Assembly: GCA_017305635.1 (NCBI GenBank)
Contig: JAFKKF010000019.1
Location: 31,070 to 95,069, forward strand
Source: Hyphomicrobiales bacterium
GTDB taxonomy: Bacteria > Pseudomonadota > Alphaproteobacteria > Rhizobiales > Kaistiaceae
Direction: 5' to 3'
Length of the DNA stretch: 64,000 nt
Position numbers and translations under genes: made by a program. Positions within the stretch are counted from its first letter, which is position 1. Each line of letters starts with the position of its first letter. Under the pieces are notes generated by a model, which was not told the DNA's origin, did no database searches, and saw only the letters and a program-made list of their open reading frames with translations. Positions 19,747-29,203 of the stretch are shown in pieces.

Positions 19747-20451
19747 TCAGCCGATCTCCCGGATGAGGTCGACCACCTCGCCGAGATGGGCGAGCTGGCG
19801 GAAGCGCGGCGCCGTGCGCGGCTCCTCGGCATGCTCCACCGCCCAGGTCAGCGCATGCGGGATGTGCACGCCCCATCCGCCCGCCTCGATCGCCGGGATC
19901 ACGTCCGACTTCAGCGAGTTGCCGATCATCATCGCCCGGTCGGGCCCGTCGCCGTAGCGCTCGAAGATGCGCCGGTAGGTCGCGGCGCTCTTGTCGCTGA
20001 CGATCTCGACCGCGTCGAACAGGTCCCCGAGGCCGGACTGGGCGAGCTTCCGCTCCTGGTCGAAGAGGTCGCCCTTGGTGATCAGGATGACGCGATGCGT
20101 CCCGGCGAGTCGCTCGAGCGTCTCGCGGGCGCCCGGCAGCGTCTCGACCGGATGGCGGAGCATCTCACGGCCGGCCGCGAGTATCGCCTCGATGACCGTC
20201 CCCGGTATCCGGCCGTTGGTCAGCTCGATCGCCGTCTCCACCATCGACAGCGTGAAGCCTTTGATTCCAAAGCCATAAAGGTGAAGGTTGCGCTTCTCCA
20301 CCGCGAGCAGTTGCTCGGCGATCACCTTGGGATCGACGTATTCGGCTAGCATCCCGGCGAAGCGTTCTTCGGTCATCCGGAAGAACTGCTCGTTCTGCCA
20401 GAGCGTATCGTCGGCATCGAAGCCGATCGCCGACAGGGCTTGCGAAGACAT
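19747..20451 (-). CDS. HAD superfamily hydrolase (YjjG/haloacid-dehalogenase type)
   Basis: This 234-residue phosphatase shows HAD motif I FDADDTLWQN, motif II LITKGD, the Lys in SDKSAATYRR, and motif IV MIGNSLKSDVIPA. The helical cap sits between motifs I and II (type C1). Substrate unknown; relatives act on nucleotide or sugar phosphates. The ATG at 20451 is preceded by GCGAGG at a good distance. It follows the altronate-dehydratase-like gene on the same strand, with a strong hairpin between them. Confidence 0.9.
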   Translation of the reverse strand: MSSQALSAIGFDADDTLWQNEQFFRMTEERFAGMLAEYVDPKVIAEQLLAVEKRNLHLYGFGIKGFTLSMVETAIELTNGRIPGTVIEAILAAGREMLRHPVETLPGARETLERLAGTHRVILITKGDLFDQERKLAQSGLGDLFDAVEIVSDKSAATYRRIFERYGDGPDRAMMIGNSLKSDVIPAIEAGGWGVHIPHALTWAVEHAEEPRTAPRFRQLAHLGEVVDLIREIG

Positions 20452-20470
20452 GACCCGTGCCTCGCCTGTC

Positions 20471-20495
20471 CGGCGCAGCAATTTATGCTGCGCCG
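20471..20495 (-). terminator. intercistronic 10-bp hairpin without T-run
   Basis: CGGCGCAGCA (20471-20480) and TGCTGCGCCG (20486-20495) form a perfect 10-base-pair stem with an ATTTA loop. It lies 10 bases after the stop of the upstream minus-strand gene. The following bases are not T-rich, so it may be a weak terminator or an mRNA-end stabiliser rather than a classic intrinsic terminator. Confidence 0.6.
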
Positions 20496-20505
20496 ACCTT
20501 TGCGA

Positions 20506-22068
20506 TTACATCACCGCGCCGATCTGCCACGGCACGAACTCGTTGTCGCCGTAGCCGAGCGCTTCCGACTTCGATTCCTCGCCCGAAGCCACCGCGATCA
20601 CCTTCTGCAGGATCTCGCGGCCCTTCGCCTCGATGGTCACGCCGTCGAGGATGTCGCCGCAATTGATGTCCATGTCCTCGGTCTGCTTCAAGTACATGTC
20701 GTTGTTCGTCGCCAGCTTGATCGACGGCGCCGGCTTGAAGCCGAAGGCCGATCCCCGCCCGGTGGTGAAGCAGATGATGTTGCAGCCCGACGCCACCTGG
20801 CCGGTCACGCCGACCGGGTCGTAGCCGGGCGAATCCATGAACACGAAGCCGCGCGTGGTGATCGGCTCGGCATAGTGGAAGACGCCGCGAAGCGTCGTCG
20901 TGCCGCCCTTCGCCGCCGCGCCGAGCGACTTCTCGAGGATGGTGGTGAGCCCGCCCGCCTTGTTGCCGGGTGACGGGTTGTTGTTCATCTCGCCGCCATT
21001 GCGGGCGGTGTATTCTTCCCACCACTTGATGATGCCGACGAGCTTCTCGCCGATCTCGCGGGTAGCGGCGCGCCGGGTCAGCAGATGCTCGGCGCCGTAG
21101 ATCTCCGGCGTCTCGCAGAGCACGGCCGTGCCGCCCTGCTCGACCAGCAGGTCGGCCGCCTTGCCGAGCGCGGGATTGGCGGTGATGCCCGAATAGCCGT
21201 CCGAGCCGCCGCACTGGAGCGCGAGCATGATCTCGGAGGCCGGCACGGTCTCGCGCCGGAAGGCATTCGCCGCCGGCAGCATCTCCTTCAGCATCTCGAC
21301 GCCGCGGTCGACCGTCTTCCGCGTGCCGCCGGTCGCCTGGATGGTCATGGTCCGGAACATCTCGTTCTCTTTCAGACCATAGTCTTCCATCAGCCCCGGG
21401 ATCTGCATCACCTCGCAGCCGAGGCCCACCATCAGCGCGCCGGCGAGGTTCGGGTGGTTGGCATAGCCCCACTCCGTGCGCTCGAGCACCGCGAAGCCCT
21501 CCGAGCCCTTGCCCGCCATGCCGCAGCCGGTTCCCTGCACGAAAGGCACGACGCCGTCGATATGCGGATAGTCGTCGAGGATGCCGGAGCGGTTGAAGGC
21601 ATCGGCGATGAAGCGTGCCACCGACGCCGAGCAGTTCACGCTGGTGAGGATGCCGAGATAGTTGCGCGTGCCGACCTTGCCGTTCTTGCGCTTGTAGCCC
21701 TGGAAGGTCATGCGCTCGCCGAGCGGCAGCACCTTCTCCGGCTCCGCCGCTTCGGCGAATTGATAGTCGCGGGCGAAATCATGCACCATGCAATTGTGCT
21801 CGTGCACGTGCTCGCCTGGCCGGATCGGCACCTTGGCGAAGCCGATGATCTGCCCGAATTTCAGGACCGGCTGTCCCTCGGCGATGGCCGCGGTCGCCAT
21901 CTTGTGCCCCTTCGGCACGCGGCTCACCGCCGTGATCCCCTCCACGGTGGCGCCGGGCAGGATCGGATCGATCGAGACGACCACGTTGTCGCTCGGATCG
22001 AGCCTCAGGAAGCGTGGATTTCCGGCCCGCTCGGAGAGGCGGATCGGCTGGACATTGGTATCGGTCAT
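20506..22068 (-). CDS. altronate/galactarate dehydratase family protein (UxaA-like)
   Basis: The 520-residue protein has an N-terminal SAF-type domain (about residues 15-100, with HVHEHNCMVHD) joined to the large UxaA dehydratase domain. Conserved segments are KRKNGKVGTRNYLGIL, VQGTGCGM, LQCGGSDGYSGITANPALG and FTTGRGSAFGF. Relatives dehydrate D-altronate or other hexonates to 2-keto-3-deoxy acids using iron. The annotated start at 22068 gives the common MTDTN start. It lies downstream of ribokinase on the same strand (118-base gap). Confidence 0.9.
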   Translation of the reverse strand: MTDTNVQPIRLSERAGNPRFLRLDPSDNVVVSIDPILPGATVEGITAVSRVPKGHKMATAAIAEGQPVLKFGQIIGFAKVPIRPGEHVHEHNCMVHDFARDYQFAEAAEPEKVLPLGERMTFQGYKRKNGKVGTRNYLGILTSVNCSASVARFIADAFNRSGILDDYPHIDGVVPFVQGTGCGMAGKGSEGFAVLERTEWGYANHPNLAGALMVGLGCEVMQIPGLMEDYGLKENEMFRTMTIQATGGTRKTVDRGVEMLKEMLPAANAFRRETVPASEIMLALQCGGSDGYSGITANPALGKAADLLVEQGGTAVLCETPEIYGAEHLLTRRAATREIGEKLVGIIKWWEEYTARNGGEMNNNPSPGNKAGGLTTILEKSLGAAAKGGTTTLRGVFHYAEPITTRGFVFMDSPGYDPVGVTGQVASGCNIICFTTGRGSAFGFKPAPSIKLATNNDMYLKQTEDMDINCGDILDGVTIEAKGREILQKVIAVASGEESKSEALGYGDNEFVPWQIGAVM

Positions 22069-22186
22069 GGCGGGGCAGGCCTTTTCAGGGGGCAACGGGG
22101 AGCGCCGGTATCGGCAATGATATGGCGGGAATCCCGCCCGACTTCAAACTGGCTCTAATTCCCATGCCAGCTGAAATGTCAGTTCG

Positions 22187-23083
22187 TCAACGGGCCGCCG
22201 CCTCGATCTCGGCCCGTCTCGGGAAGCTCGGCTGCGCGCCTTCCCTGGTGCAGGCGAGCGAGCCGGCGATCGCCGCGAATTTCATCGCGGTTGCGAGGTC
22301 GGCACCCTGGTCGAGCCAGGCCGACAGCACGCCGGCGAAAGTATCACCCGCCCCGGTAGTATCGACCGGCTTCACCGGAATGGCCGAAACCCGCACGACG
22401 CCCGCCTTCCCGGCCGCGATGGCGCCCTCCGGCCCGAGCGTGGCGATCACCGTCAGCCCGAGCTTGTCCGCGAGCCCCTTCACGGTCGCTTCCGCGTCGC
22501 CCGCCTTGAGGCCGAGCGCGCCGGCGAAATCCGCCGCCTCGTGCTCGTTGACGATGAGCGTCGAAACCGGCGCCAGCTGCTCGGCCGAAAGCGGCGAGAA
22601 CGGCGCCAGCGACAGGACCACCGTCGCGCCCGCCGCCTTGCCGGCCTTGGCAGCGGCCAGCGTCTCGGCGAGCGGCACCTCCATCTGGAGGAGAAGCGTG
22701 TCGCCCTTGTTGAGGGCTCCCGCGGCGATCTGCGAGGCTCGCGCTTCCGCATTGGCGCCCGGCGACACGACGATCGTGTTCTCGCCCTTCTGATCCACCG
22801 TGATGATGGCGACGCCGGTCGTGCCATGCCGGCGGCGCACGGCGGACAGATCGACGCCCGCCGGCTCCAACTCCTGCAGCGCCACGCCGGCGACGCTGTC
22901 GTCACCGATGACGCCGATCATCTTGACCTTCGCCCCGGCACGACGCGCGGCGAGCGCCTGGTTGGCGCCCTTGCCCCCCGGAATAAGCTGGAGGTCCGAG
23001 CCATGCACGGTCTCCCCGGGCTTCGGTATCGCCACGACGCGGCTGACCAGGTCGACATTGAGCGATCCGAAGACGGTGATCAT
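22187..23083 (-). CDS. rbsK: ribokinase (PfkB family)
   Basis: This 298-residue kinase phosphorylates ribose or deoxyribose at C5. It begins MITVFGSLNVDLVSRV, has the substrate motif GGKGANQALAARRAGA and the PfkB anion-hole/catalytic signature DTTGAGDTFAG, with the ribokinase NEHEA motif. The ATG at 23083 follows a GGAAG-like site. It is the likely first gene of an rbsK-uxaA-like-HAD transcript and is divergent from pyc. No ribose transporter is adjacent. Confidence 0.93.
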   Translation of the reverse strand: MITVFGSLNVDLVSRVVAIPKPGETVHGSDLQLIPGGKGANQALAARRAGAKVKMIGVIGDDSVAGVALQELEPAGVDLSAVRRRHGTTGVAIITVDQKGENTIVVSPGANAEARASQIAAGALNKGDTLLLQMEVPLAETLAAAKAGKAAGATVVLSLAPFSPLSAEQLAPVSTLIVNEHEAADFAGALGLKAGDAEATVKGLADKLGLTVIATLGPEGAIAAGKAGVVRVSAIPVKPVDTTGAGDTFAGVLSAWLDQGADLATAMKFAAIAGSLACTREGAQPSFPRRAEIEAAAR

Positions 23084-23268
23084 GGGCGGCTTCCTGCCGT
23101 TCTGGAATGAAGGTCCCGGGCGATTGCGCTTATAGCAATGGCGGCGCGGCCTAGCCACCGAGCCGATCCGTGCGGCTCTCCCGCAAAGCAGCATGTCATT
23201 TCGCAATTGCGTAACTGGCGCGGGACATGCATTGAATTTGGGCAACCGTCTCCGGGGAGCTTTTTCGC

Positions 23269-26200
23269 GTGCCCATCCGCAAGATTCTCGTCGCCAACCG
23301 GTCCGAAATCGCCATTCGCGTGTTCCGCGCGGCCAACGAATTGGGGATCGGGACGGTCGCCGTGTTTGCCGAGGAGGACAAGCTCGCTCTCCATCGTTTC
23401 AAGGCGGACGAGGCCTATCAGGTCGGCAAGGGTCTCGGCCCACTCGCCGCCTATCTCTCCATCCCCGAGATCATCCGCGTCGCCCGCGAGGCGCGCGTCG
23501 ACGCCATCCATCCGGGCTACGGCTTCCTCTCCGAGAACCCCGATTTCGCCGCTGCCTGCGCCGCCGCCGGCATCACCTTCATCGGGCCGAGCCCGACCAC
23601 CATGCGCCGCCTGGGCGACAAGGTGGCCGCGCGCAACCTGGCGACCTCGGTCGACGTGCCGGTCATGCCGGCGACCGATCCGCTCGGTACCGACATGGGC
23701 GAGGTCCGTGCGGCCGCCGAGAAGATCGGCTATCCCGTCATGCTCAAGGCCTCCTGGGGCGGCGGCGGGCGCGGCATGCGCGTCATCCGCGACGCCGAGA
23801 CACTGGCGAGGGAAATCGAGCCGGCGCGGCGCGAGGCCAAGGCCGCCTTCGGTCGCGACGAGGTCTATCTCGAGAAGCTGGTCGAGCGCGCCCGCCATGT
23901 CGAGGTGCAGATCCTCGCCGACATGCATGGCGGCATCGTCCACCTCTTCGAGCGCGACTGCACGGTCCAGCGCCGCCATCAGAAGGTCGTGGAGCGCGCC
24001 CCGGCCCCCTATCTCGACGACGCCCGCCGGCGCGAGCTCGCCGGCCACGCCGTCTCGATCGCCCGCGCCGCGCAATATGTCGGCGCCGGCACCGTCGAGT
24101 TCCTGATGGATGCCGATACCGGCAGGTTCTATTTCATCGAGGTCAATCCGCGCATCCAGGTCGAGCACACCGTCACCGAGCAGGTGACCGGCATCGACAT
24201 CGTCAAGGCGCAGATCCGCATCGCCGAGGGCGCGCGCATCGGCGCGGCGGATTCCGGCGTGCCGAGGCAGGAGGACATCCGCCTCAACGGCCATGCCCTC
24301 CAGTGCCGCATCACTACCGAGGATCCCGAACACAATTTCATCCCGGACTATGGCCGCATCACCGCCTATCGCGGCGCCACCGGCTTCGGCATACGCCTCG
24401 ACGGCGGCACCGCCTATTCCGGTGCGGTGATCACGCGCTTCTACGATCCGCTGCTGGAAAAGGTCACCGCCTGGGCGCCGACCGCGCCGGAGGCGATCGC
24501 GCGCATGCACCGGGCGCTCCGCGAATTCCGCATCCGCGGCGTCGCCACCAACCTCACCTTCCTCGAGAACATCATCTCGCACCCGAGCTTCCGGGACGCG
24601 AGCTACACCACCCGTTTCATCGACACGACGCCGGAGCTCTTCGAGTCGGTAAAGCGCCGGGATCGGGCGACCAAGATCCTCACCTACATCGCCGACGTCA
24701 CCGTCAACGGCCATCCCGACACGCGCGGCCGCGTCCGCCCGCCCAAGGACGGCCTCGTCGTCCCGCCGCCGCGTTTCGACAAGGCGCCGCAGAAGGGCGC
24801 GCGCGAGCGCCTCGCCGCTGACGGTCCGGACGCCTTCGCCCGCTGGATGCGGAACGAGAAGCGGGTGCTCGTCACCGACACCAGCATGCGCGACGCCCAT
24901 CAGTCGCTGCTCGCCACCCGCATGCGCAGCCACGACCTCGTCGCGGTCGCCGGCGCCTATGCCTCGGCACTTCCCGGCCTCCTCTCGCTCGAATGCTGGG
25001 GCGGCGCCACCTTCGACGTCGCCATGCGCTTCCTCACCGAGGATCCCTGGGAGCGTCTCGCCGACATCCGCGAGCGCGTGCCCAACATCCTCCTCCAGAT
25101 GCTGCTCCGCGGCTCCAATGCCGTCGGCTACGCCAACTATCCCGACAATGTCGTCCGCTTCTTCGTCAAGCAGGCGGCGGAAGCCGGCATCGACCTCTTC
25201 CGCGTCTTCGACTGCCTGAACTGGGTCGAGAACATGCGCGTCTCCATGGACGCGGTGCGCGACGCCGGCAAGCTCTGCGAAGGCGCCATCTGCTATACCG
25301 GCGACATCCTCGATCCGAACCGCGCCAAGTACAGCCTCAAGTACTATGTCGGCCTGGCGAAGGAGCTGGAGGCCGCCGGCGCCCACATCATCGGCATCAA
25401 GGACATGGCCGGCCTCCTCAAGCCGGCCGCCGCGAGGAAGCTGGTCGCGACGCTCCGCGAGGAGACCGGCCTTCCTATCCATTTCCATACCCACGACACG
25501 TCCGGCATCTCGGCCGCCTCGGTGCTCGCCGCCGTCGAAGCCGGTGTCGATGCGGTCGATGCCGCCGTCGACTCGCTCTCCAACCTCACCTCGCAGCCGA
25601 CCCTCGGCTCCATCGTCGAGGCCCTGAAGGGGACCGAGCGCGACACCGGGCTCGACGCCACCGCCATCAGGAAAATATCGTTCTACTTCGAGGCGGTGCG
25701 CGCCCAGTACCTCGCTTTCGAATCCGACCTCCGCTTCGGCGCCTCCGAGGTCTATCTCCACGAGATGCCGGGCGGCCAGTTCACCAACCTCAAGGAGCAG
25801 GCGCGCTCCCTCGGCCTCGAGGAGCGCTGGCACGAGGTGGCGCAGGCCTATGCCGACGTGAACCGGTTGTTCGGCGACATCGTCAAGGTGACGCCCTCTT
25901 CCAAGGTGGTGGGCGATCTCGCCCTCATGATGGTCGCCTCCGGCCTCACGCCCGCCGACGTCGCCGACCCGAAGAAGGAAATCGCCTTCCCGGATTCGGT
26001 CGTCCAGATGATGCGCGGCGATCTCGGCCAGCCCCCCGGCGGATGGCCGCCGGAGCTGCAGAAGAAAGTGCTGAAGGGCGAGACGCCGATCACGGTGCGG
26101 CCCGGCTCGCTCATCCCGCCCGCCGACCTCGACGCCGAGCGGAAGGCCGCGACCGAGAAGATCGGCTTCGAACCGGACGACCGCCAGCTCGCCTCTTACC

Positions 26201-26706
26201 TCATGTATCCGAAGGTCTTCTCGGATTTCGCCAGGGCGCAGGAAACCTATGGCCCGGTCAGCGTGCTGCCGACACCGGTCTATTTCTACGGCCTCGGCGT
26301 CGGCGAGGAGATCCTCGTCGAGCTCGAGAAGGGCAAGACGCTGGTCGTGCGCACCCAGGCCGTCGGCGAGACCGATGAGTACGGCTCGGTGCGCGTCTTC
26401 TTCGAGCTGAACGGCCAGCCGCGCATGGTCAAGGTGCCCGACCGCTCGTCCAAGGCGGCGGTCGTCCGCCGCAAGGCCGAGGAAGGCAATGCCGGCCAGG
26501 TCGCGGCCCCCATGCCCGGCGTCATTTCGACGCTCGCCGTCGCCCCCGGGCAGGAGATCAAGGCCGGCGACATGCTCCTCTCGATCGAGGCGATGAAGAT
26601 GGAGACCGCGCTCCATGCCGAGCGCGACGGCAGGATCGCCGAGGTGCTCGTCAAGGCCGGCAGCCAGATCGACGCCAAGGATCTCCTCATCGTCTACGCC
26701 GCGTGA
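23269..26706 (+). CDS. pyc: pyruvate carboxylase
   Basis: This 1145-residue single-chain biotin enzyme converts pyruvate and bicarbonate to oxaloacetate and feeds the TCA cycle during growth on sugars. The biotin carboxylase domain occupies about residues 1-450 (GGGGRGMR ATP loop, EVNPRIQVEHTVTE). The carboxyltransferase TIM barrel begins near 535 (VTDTSMRDAHQSLLATR) and holds the metal-site HTHDTSG. The C-terminal carrier domain has EAMKME with the biotinyl Lys at about residue 1110. Length and order are those of standard alphaproteobacterial Pyc. The start is GTG at 23269. Confidence 0.98.
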   Translation: MPIRKILVANRSEIAIRVFRAANELGIGTVAVFAEEDKLALHRFKADEAYQVGKGLGPLAAYLSIPEIIRVAREARVDAIHPGYGFLSENPDFAAACAAAGITFIGPSPTTMRRLGDKVAARNLATSVDVPVMPATDPLGTDMGEVRAAAEKIGYPVMLKASWGGGGRGMRVIRDAETLAREIEPARREAKAAFGRDEVYLEKLVERARHVEVQILADMHGGIVHLFERDCTVQRRHQKVVERAPAPYLDDARRRELAGHAVSIARAAQYVGAGTVEFLMDADTGRFYFIEVNPRIQVEHTVTEQVTGIDIVKAQIRIAEGARIGAADSGVPRQEDIRLNGHALQCRITTEDPEHNFIPDYGRITAYRGATGFGIRLDGGTAYSGAVITRFYDPLLEKVTAWAPTAPEAIARMHRALREFRIRGVATNLTFLENIISHPSFRDASYTTRFIDTTPELFESVKRRDRATKILTYIADVTVNGHPDTRGRVRPPKDGLVVPPPRFDKAPQKGARERLAADGPDAFARWMRNEKRVLVTDTSMRDAHQSLLATRMRSHDLVAVAGAYASALPGLLSLECWGGATFDVAMRFLTEDPWERLADIRERVPNILLQMLLRGSNAVGYANYPDNVVRFFVKQAAEAGIDLFRVFDCLNWVENMRVSMDAVRDAGKLCEGAICYTGDILDPNRAKYSLKYYVGLAKELEAAGAHIIGIKDMAGLLKPAAARKLVATLREETGLPIHFHTHDTSGISAASVLAAVEAGVDAVDAAVDSLSNLTSQPTLGSIVEALKGTERDTGLDATAIRKISFYFEAVRAQYLAFESDLRFGASEVYLHEMPGGQFTNLKEQARSLGLEERWHEVAQAYADVNRLFGDIVKVTPSSKVVGDLALMMVASGLTPADVADPKKEIAFPDSVVQMMRGDLGQPPGGWPPELQKKVLKGETPITVRPGSLIPPADLDAERKAATEKIGFEPDDRQLASYLMYPKVFSDFARAQETYGPVSVLPTPVYFYGLGVGEEILVELEKGKTLVVRTQAVGETDEYGSVRVFFELNGQPRMVKVPDRSSKAAVVRRKAEEGNAGQVAAPMPGVISTLAVAPGQEIKAGDMLLSIEAMKMETALHAERDGRIAEVLVKAGSQIDAKDLLIVYAA

Positions 26707-26791
26707 CCACCGGCGCCCCGGCAGCCCGTTGTAAGCCGCACCGCGCCATGCTCAAACGATGCGGCCGGTCACGGGAGGCTCAGGCGGGACA

Positions 26792-27727
26792 ATGAAGACG
26801 TACAAGGTCGCCATCATCGGCGTCGGCAAGATCGTCGAGGACCAGCATCTGCCGGTCATCGCGAAGAATCCGCGCTTCCAGCTCGCCGCCGTCGCCAGCC
26901 AGCGCGGCATCGAGGTCACCGGCGCGCCGACCTTCCGCACGCCCGCCGAGATGTATCAGGCGGTCCCCGACATCGATGCCGTCGCCGTCTGCACGCCGCC
27001 CCAGGTGCGCTATTCCTACGCGCGCGAAGCGCTTGACGCCGGCAAGCACGTTCTCCTCGAGAAGCCCTCTACCACTACCGTCGGCGAACTCCTCGACCTG
27101 AGGGACCACGCCGCGGCCGGGAAGCGTGTCCTCTTCACGACATGGCATTCGCAATATAATGCCGCCGTCGAGGCGGCGCGCCGCGCGCTCGCCGGCCAGG
27201 CCGTCACCTACCTGCAGATCAACTGGAAGGAGGATGTGCGCCGCTGGCATCCCGGCCAGAAATGGATCTGGCTCGCCGGCGGCTTCGGCGTCTTCGATCC
27301 GGGCATCAACGCGCTCTCGATCGTCACGCATATCCTCCCCGATCCCGTCTTCATCCGCCGCGCCGACCTCACCTTCCCCGAGAATTGCGACGCGCCGATC
27401 GCGGCGCGGATCGAATTCGCCGCGGCCAGGCCCTTCGAGCATCTCGGCGCGGATTTCGACTGGCGCCAGACCGGCGAGCAGACCTGGGAGATCGAGATCG
27501 GCACCGCCGCCGGCAACCGCCTGAAGCTTGCAAAAGGCGGCTCGCGTCTCGACATAGACGGGCAACTCGTCGCCGAGGAGCCCATGGCCGAATATGAAGC
27601 CATCTACGACCGCTTCGCCACGCTTCTCGATGACGGCGCTTCCCTCGTCGACGAAGCGCCCCTGCGCCTCGTCGCCGATGCCTTCCTGATCGGCAAGCGC
27701 ATCACCACGGACCCGTTCTACGACTAG
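26792..27727 (+). CDS. Gfo/Idh/MocA family sugar 1-dehydrogenase (L-arabinose/D-galactose 1-dehydrogenase-like)
   Basis: This 311-residue NAD(P)-dependent enzyme has the Rossmann start VAIIGVGKIVEDQHLPVI, the LEKPSTTT motif with the catalytic Lys, and the segment WKEDVRRWHPGQKWIW followed by GVFDPGINALSIVT. The last two segments match the Azospirillum-type L-arabinose 1-dehydrogenase group, which opens non-phosphorylative breakdown of L-arabinose, D-galactose or D-fucose by making the aldonolactone. It follows pyc and is only 11 bases upstream of the molybdenum oxidoreductase gene. Sugar specificity is inference. Confidence 0.85.
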   Translation: MKTYKVAIIGVGKIVEDQHLPVIAKNPRFQLAAVASQRGIEVTGAPTFRTPAEMYQAVPDIDAVAVCTPPQVRYSYAREALDAGKHVLLEKPSTTTVGELLDLRDHAAAGKRVLFTTWHSQYNAAVEAARRALAGQAVTYLQINWKEDVRRWHPGQKWIWLAGGFGVFDPGINALSIVTHILPDPVFIRRADLTFPENCDAPIAARIEFAAARPFEHLGADFDWRQTGEQTWEIEIGTAAGNRLKLAKGGSRLDIDGQLVAEEPMAEYEAIYDRFATLLDDGASLVDEAPLRLVADAFLIGKRITTDPFYD

Positions 27728-27738
27728 GGATTCCTGCA

Positions 27739-28347
27739 ATGGCCACACGCGGTTTCTTCGGCCGCCGCCCCGCCGACGACGCGGCGAAGCGGCTTCCTCC
27801 CGGGCAATATCTCGAACGGGGCTTTCCGGTCCTCTCCGCCGGCCCGACGCCGCATGTCGACATGGCAAGCTGGACCTTCACCCTGAAGGTCGGCCCGCGC
27901 CCGGTGAAGAAATGGACATGGGGCCAGTTCACCGCGCTGCCGCGCACCGCCATCCACAAGGACATCCACTGCGTCACCAAGTGGACCAAGCTCGATACCG
28001 ACTGGGACGGCGTCTCGGTCGATGCCATCCTCGCCGATGCCGGCGTCACGCCGCCGACGCCATGGCTGCTCGCCCATTCCTTCGACGGCTACACGACCAA
28101 CGTCCCCTACAAGGACGTCGCCGGCGACATGGGGATCGTCGCCACCAGCTACGACGGCGCCCCGATATCTCCCGATCATGGCGGCCCCGCTCGGCTGCTG
28201 GTGCCGCATCTCTATTTCTGGAAGTCGGCCAAGTGGATCAACGGCCTTCAGTTCACCGAGCGCGACGAGCCCGGCTTCTGGGAGCTCCGCGGCTACCACA
28301 TCTACGGCGATCCCTGGCGCGAGCAGCGCTTCACGGGCGATCCCTGA
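27739..28347 (+). CDS. sulfite-oxidase-like molybdopterin oxidoreductase catalytic domain protein
   Basis: The 202-residue protein is a short sulfite-oxidase-fold domain. It contains DIHCVTKWTKLDTDW, whose Cys would ligate molybdenum, and the distal PYFW-like SEGYTT/SFDGYTTNVPYKD region, ending GYHIYGDPWREQR. It is shorter than MsrP (YedY), has no twin-arginine signal, and so probably acts in the cytoplasm. It overlaps the next gene by one base (TGATG), a flavin reductase that may pass electrons to or from it. The substrate is unknown. Confidence 0.85.
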   Translation: MATRGFFGRRPADDAAKRLPPGQYLERGFPVLSAGPTPHVDMASWTFTLKVGPRPVKKWTWGQFTALPRTAIHKDIHCVTKWTKLDTDWDGVSVDAILADAGVTPPTPWLLAHSFDGYTTNVPYKDVAGDMGIVATSYDGAPISPDHGGPARLLVPHLYFWKSAKWINGLQFTERDEPGFWELRGYHIYGDPWREQRFTGDP

Positions 28348-29141
28348 TGACGCAAGCGGAAGTCCTGCCGCCGCGCCTCGTCTGGCAGGAGGCCGAGGTG
28401 CGGCGGATCGTGCAGCAGACGCCGACCGTCAAGAGCTTCTTCCTCGCCCCGCCTGCCTGGCACGGCTTCGTCGCCGGCCAGCACATCGACGTGCGCCTCA
28501 CCGCGCCCGACGGCTACCAGGCGCAGCGCAGCTACTCCATCGGCTCGCCGCCCGAGGCAGCCGAGGTCGAGCTGGTCATCGAGCGGCTCTCCACCGGCGA
28601 GGTCTCGCCCTTCTTCCATGAGGTCGTCCAGGTCGGCGACATGATCGAGATGCGCGGGCCGATCGGCGGGCATTTCGACTGGCAGGCCTCCGACGGCGGT
28701 CCCGTGCTCCTCATCGGCGGCGGCTCCGGCGTTGTCCCGCTCGTCTCGATGCTGCGCCATCGCGCGGCCGCGGCACCGGACGTGAAGATGGGGCTGGTCT
28801 ATTCGGCCCGTCGTTTCGAGGACGTCATCTTCCGCGACGAGCTGCTCGCCCGCGCCGCAGCGGAACCGGACTTCGCCCTCCATCTCGCGCTCACCCGCGA
28901 GGCCGCCCCGGTCGCCGGCCACCGCCACGGCCGCATCGACCGCGCCTTCATCGCCGAGGCCCTTGCCGGGCTTGGCGCACCGCCGAAGCTCTGCTTCGTC
29001 TGCGGTGCCACGGCCTTCGTCGAGGTGGCGAGCATGTTCCTCGTCGAGATCGGCGTGCCTTTCGCCGCGATCCGCACCGAGCGCTACGGCGGCACGCCGG
29101 CCGAGGATCCGATCAAGGCCGACGTCGCCCCCGAGGAATAG
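28347..29141 (+). CDS. FAD-dependent ferredoxin-NAD(P)H reductase family oxidoreductase
   Basis: This 264-residue protein has the FNR-fold FAD motif RSYSIGSPP, the substrate loop with LSTGEVSPFFHE, and the nucleotide-binding IGGGSGVVPLVSMLR and LVYSARRFEDVIF regions. No 2Fe-2S cluster domain is attached: the C-terminal CGATAFVEVASMFL is the FNR cysteine motif, not a ferredoxin site. With the molybdenum protein whose stop overlaps its start by 1 base, it probably forms a two-component oxidoreductase. Confidence 0.9.
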   Translation: MTQAEVLPPRLVWQEAEVRRIVQQTPTVKSFFLAPPAWHGFVAGQHIDVRLTAPDGYQAQRSYSIGSPPEAAEVELVIERLSTGEVSPFFHEVVQVGDMIEMRGPIGGHFDWQASDGGPVLLIGGGSGVVPLVSMLRHRAAAAPDVKMGLVYSARRFEDVIFRDELLARAAAEPDFALHLALTREAAPVAGHRHGRIDRAFIAEALAGLGAPPKLCFVCGATAFVEVASMFLVEIGVPFAAIRTERYGGTPAEDPIKADVAPEE

Positions 29142-29203
29142 GCGCGGGCTGCAATCCGCCGCCACTTCGCCTAGGCTCGCGCGGCAATGCCGTGGAGCGC
29201 GCC

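Noticed and set aside
23080..26616. A very long open frame antisense to pyruvate carboxylase
   Set aside because: It has no recognisable domain, is rich in Asp/Glu/Arg/Gly/His as expected from reading GC-rich coding DNA backwards, and lies wholly over a gene with all catalytic motifs.
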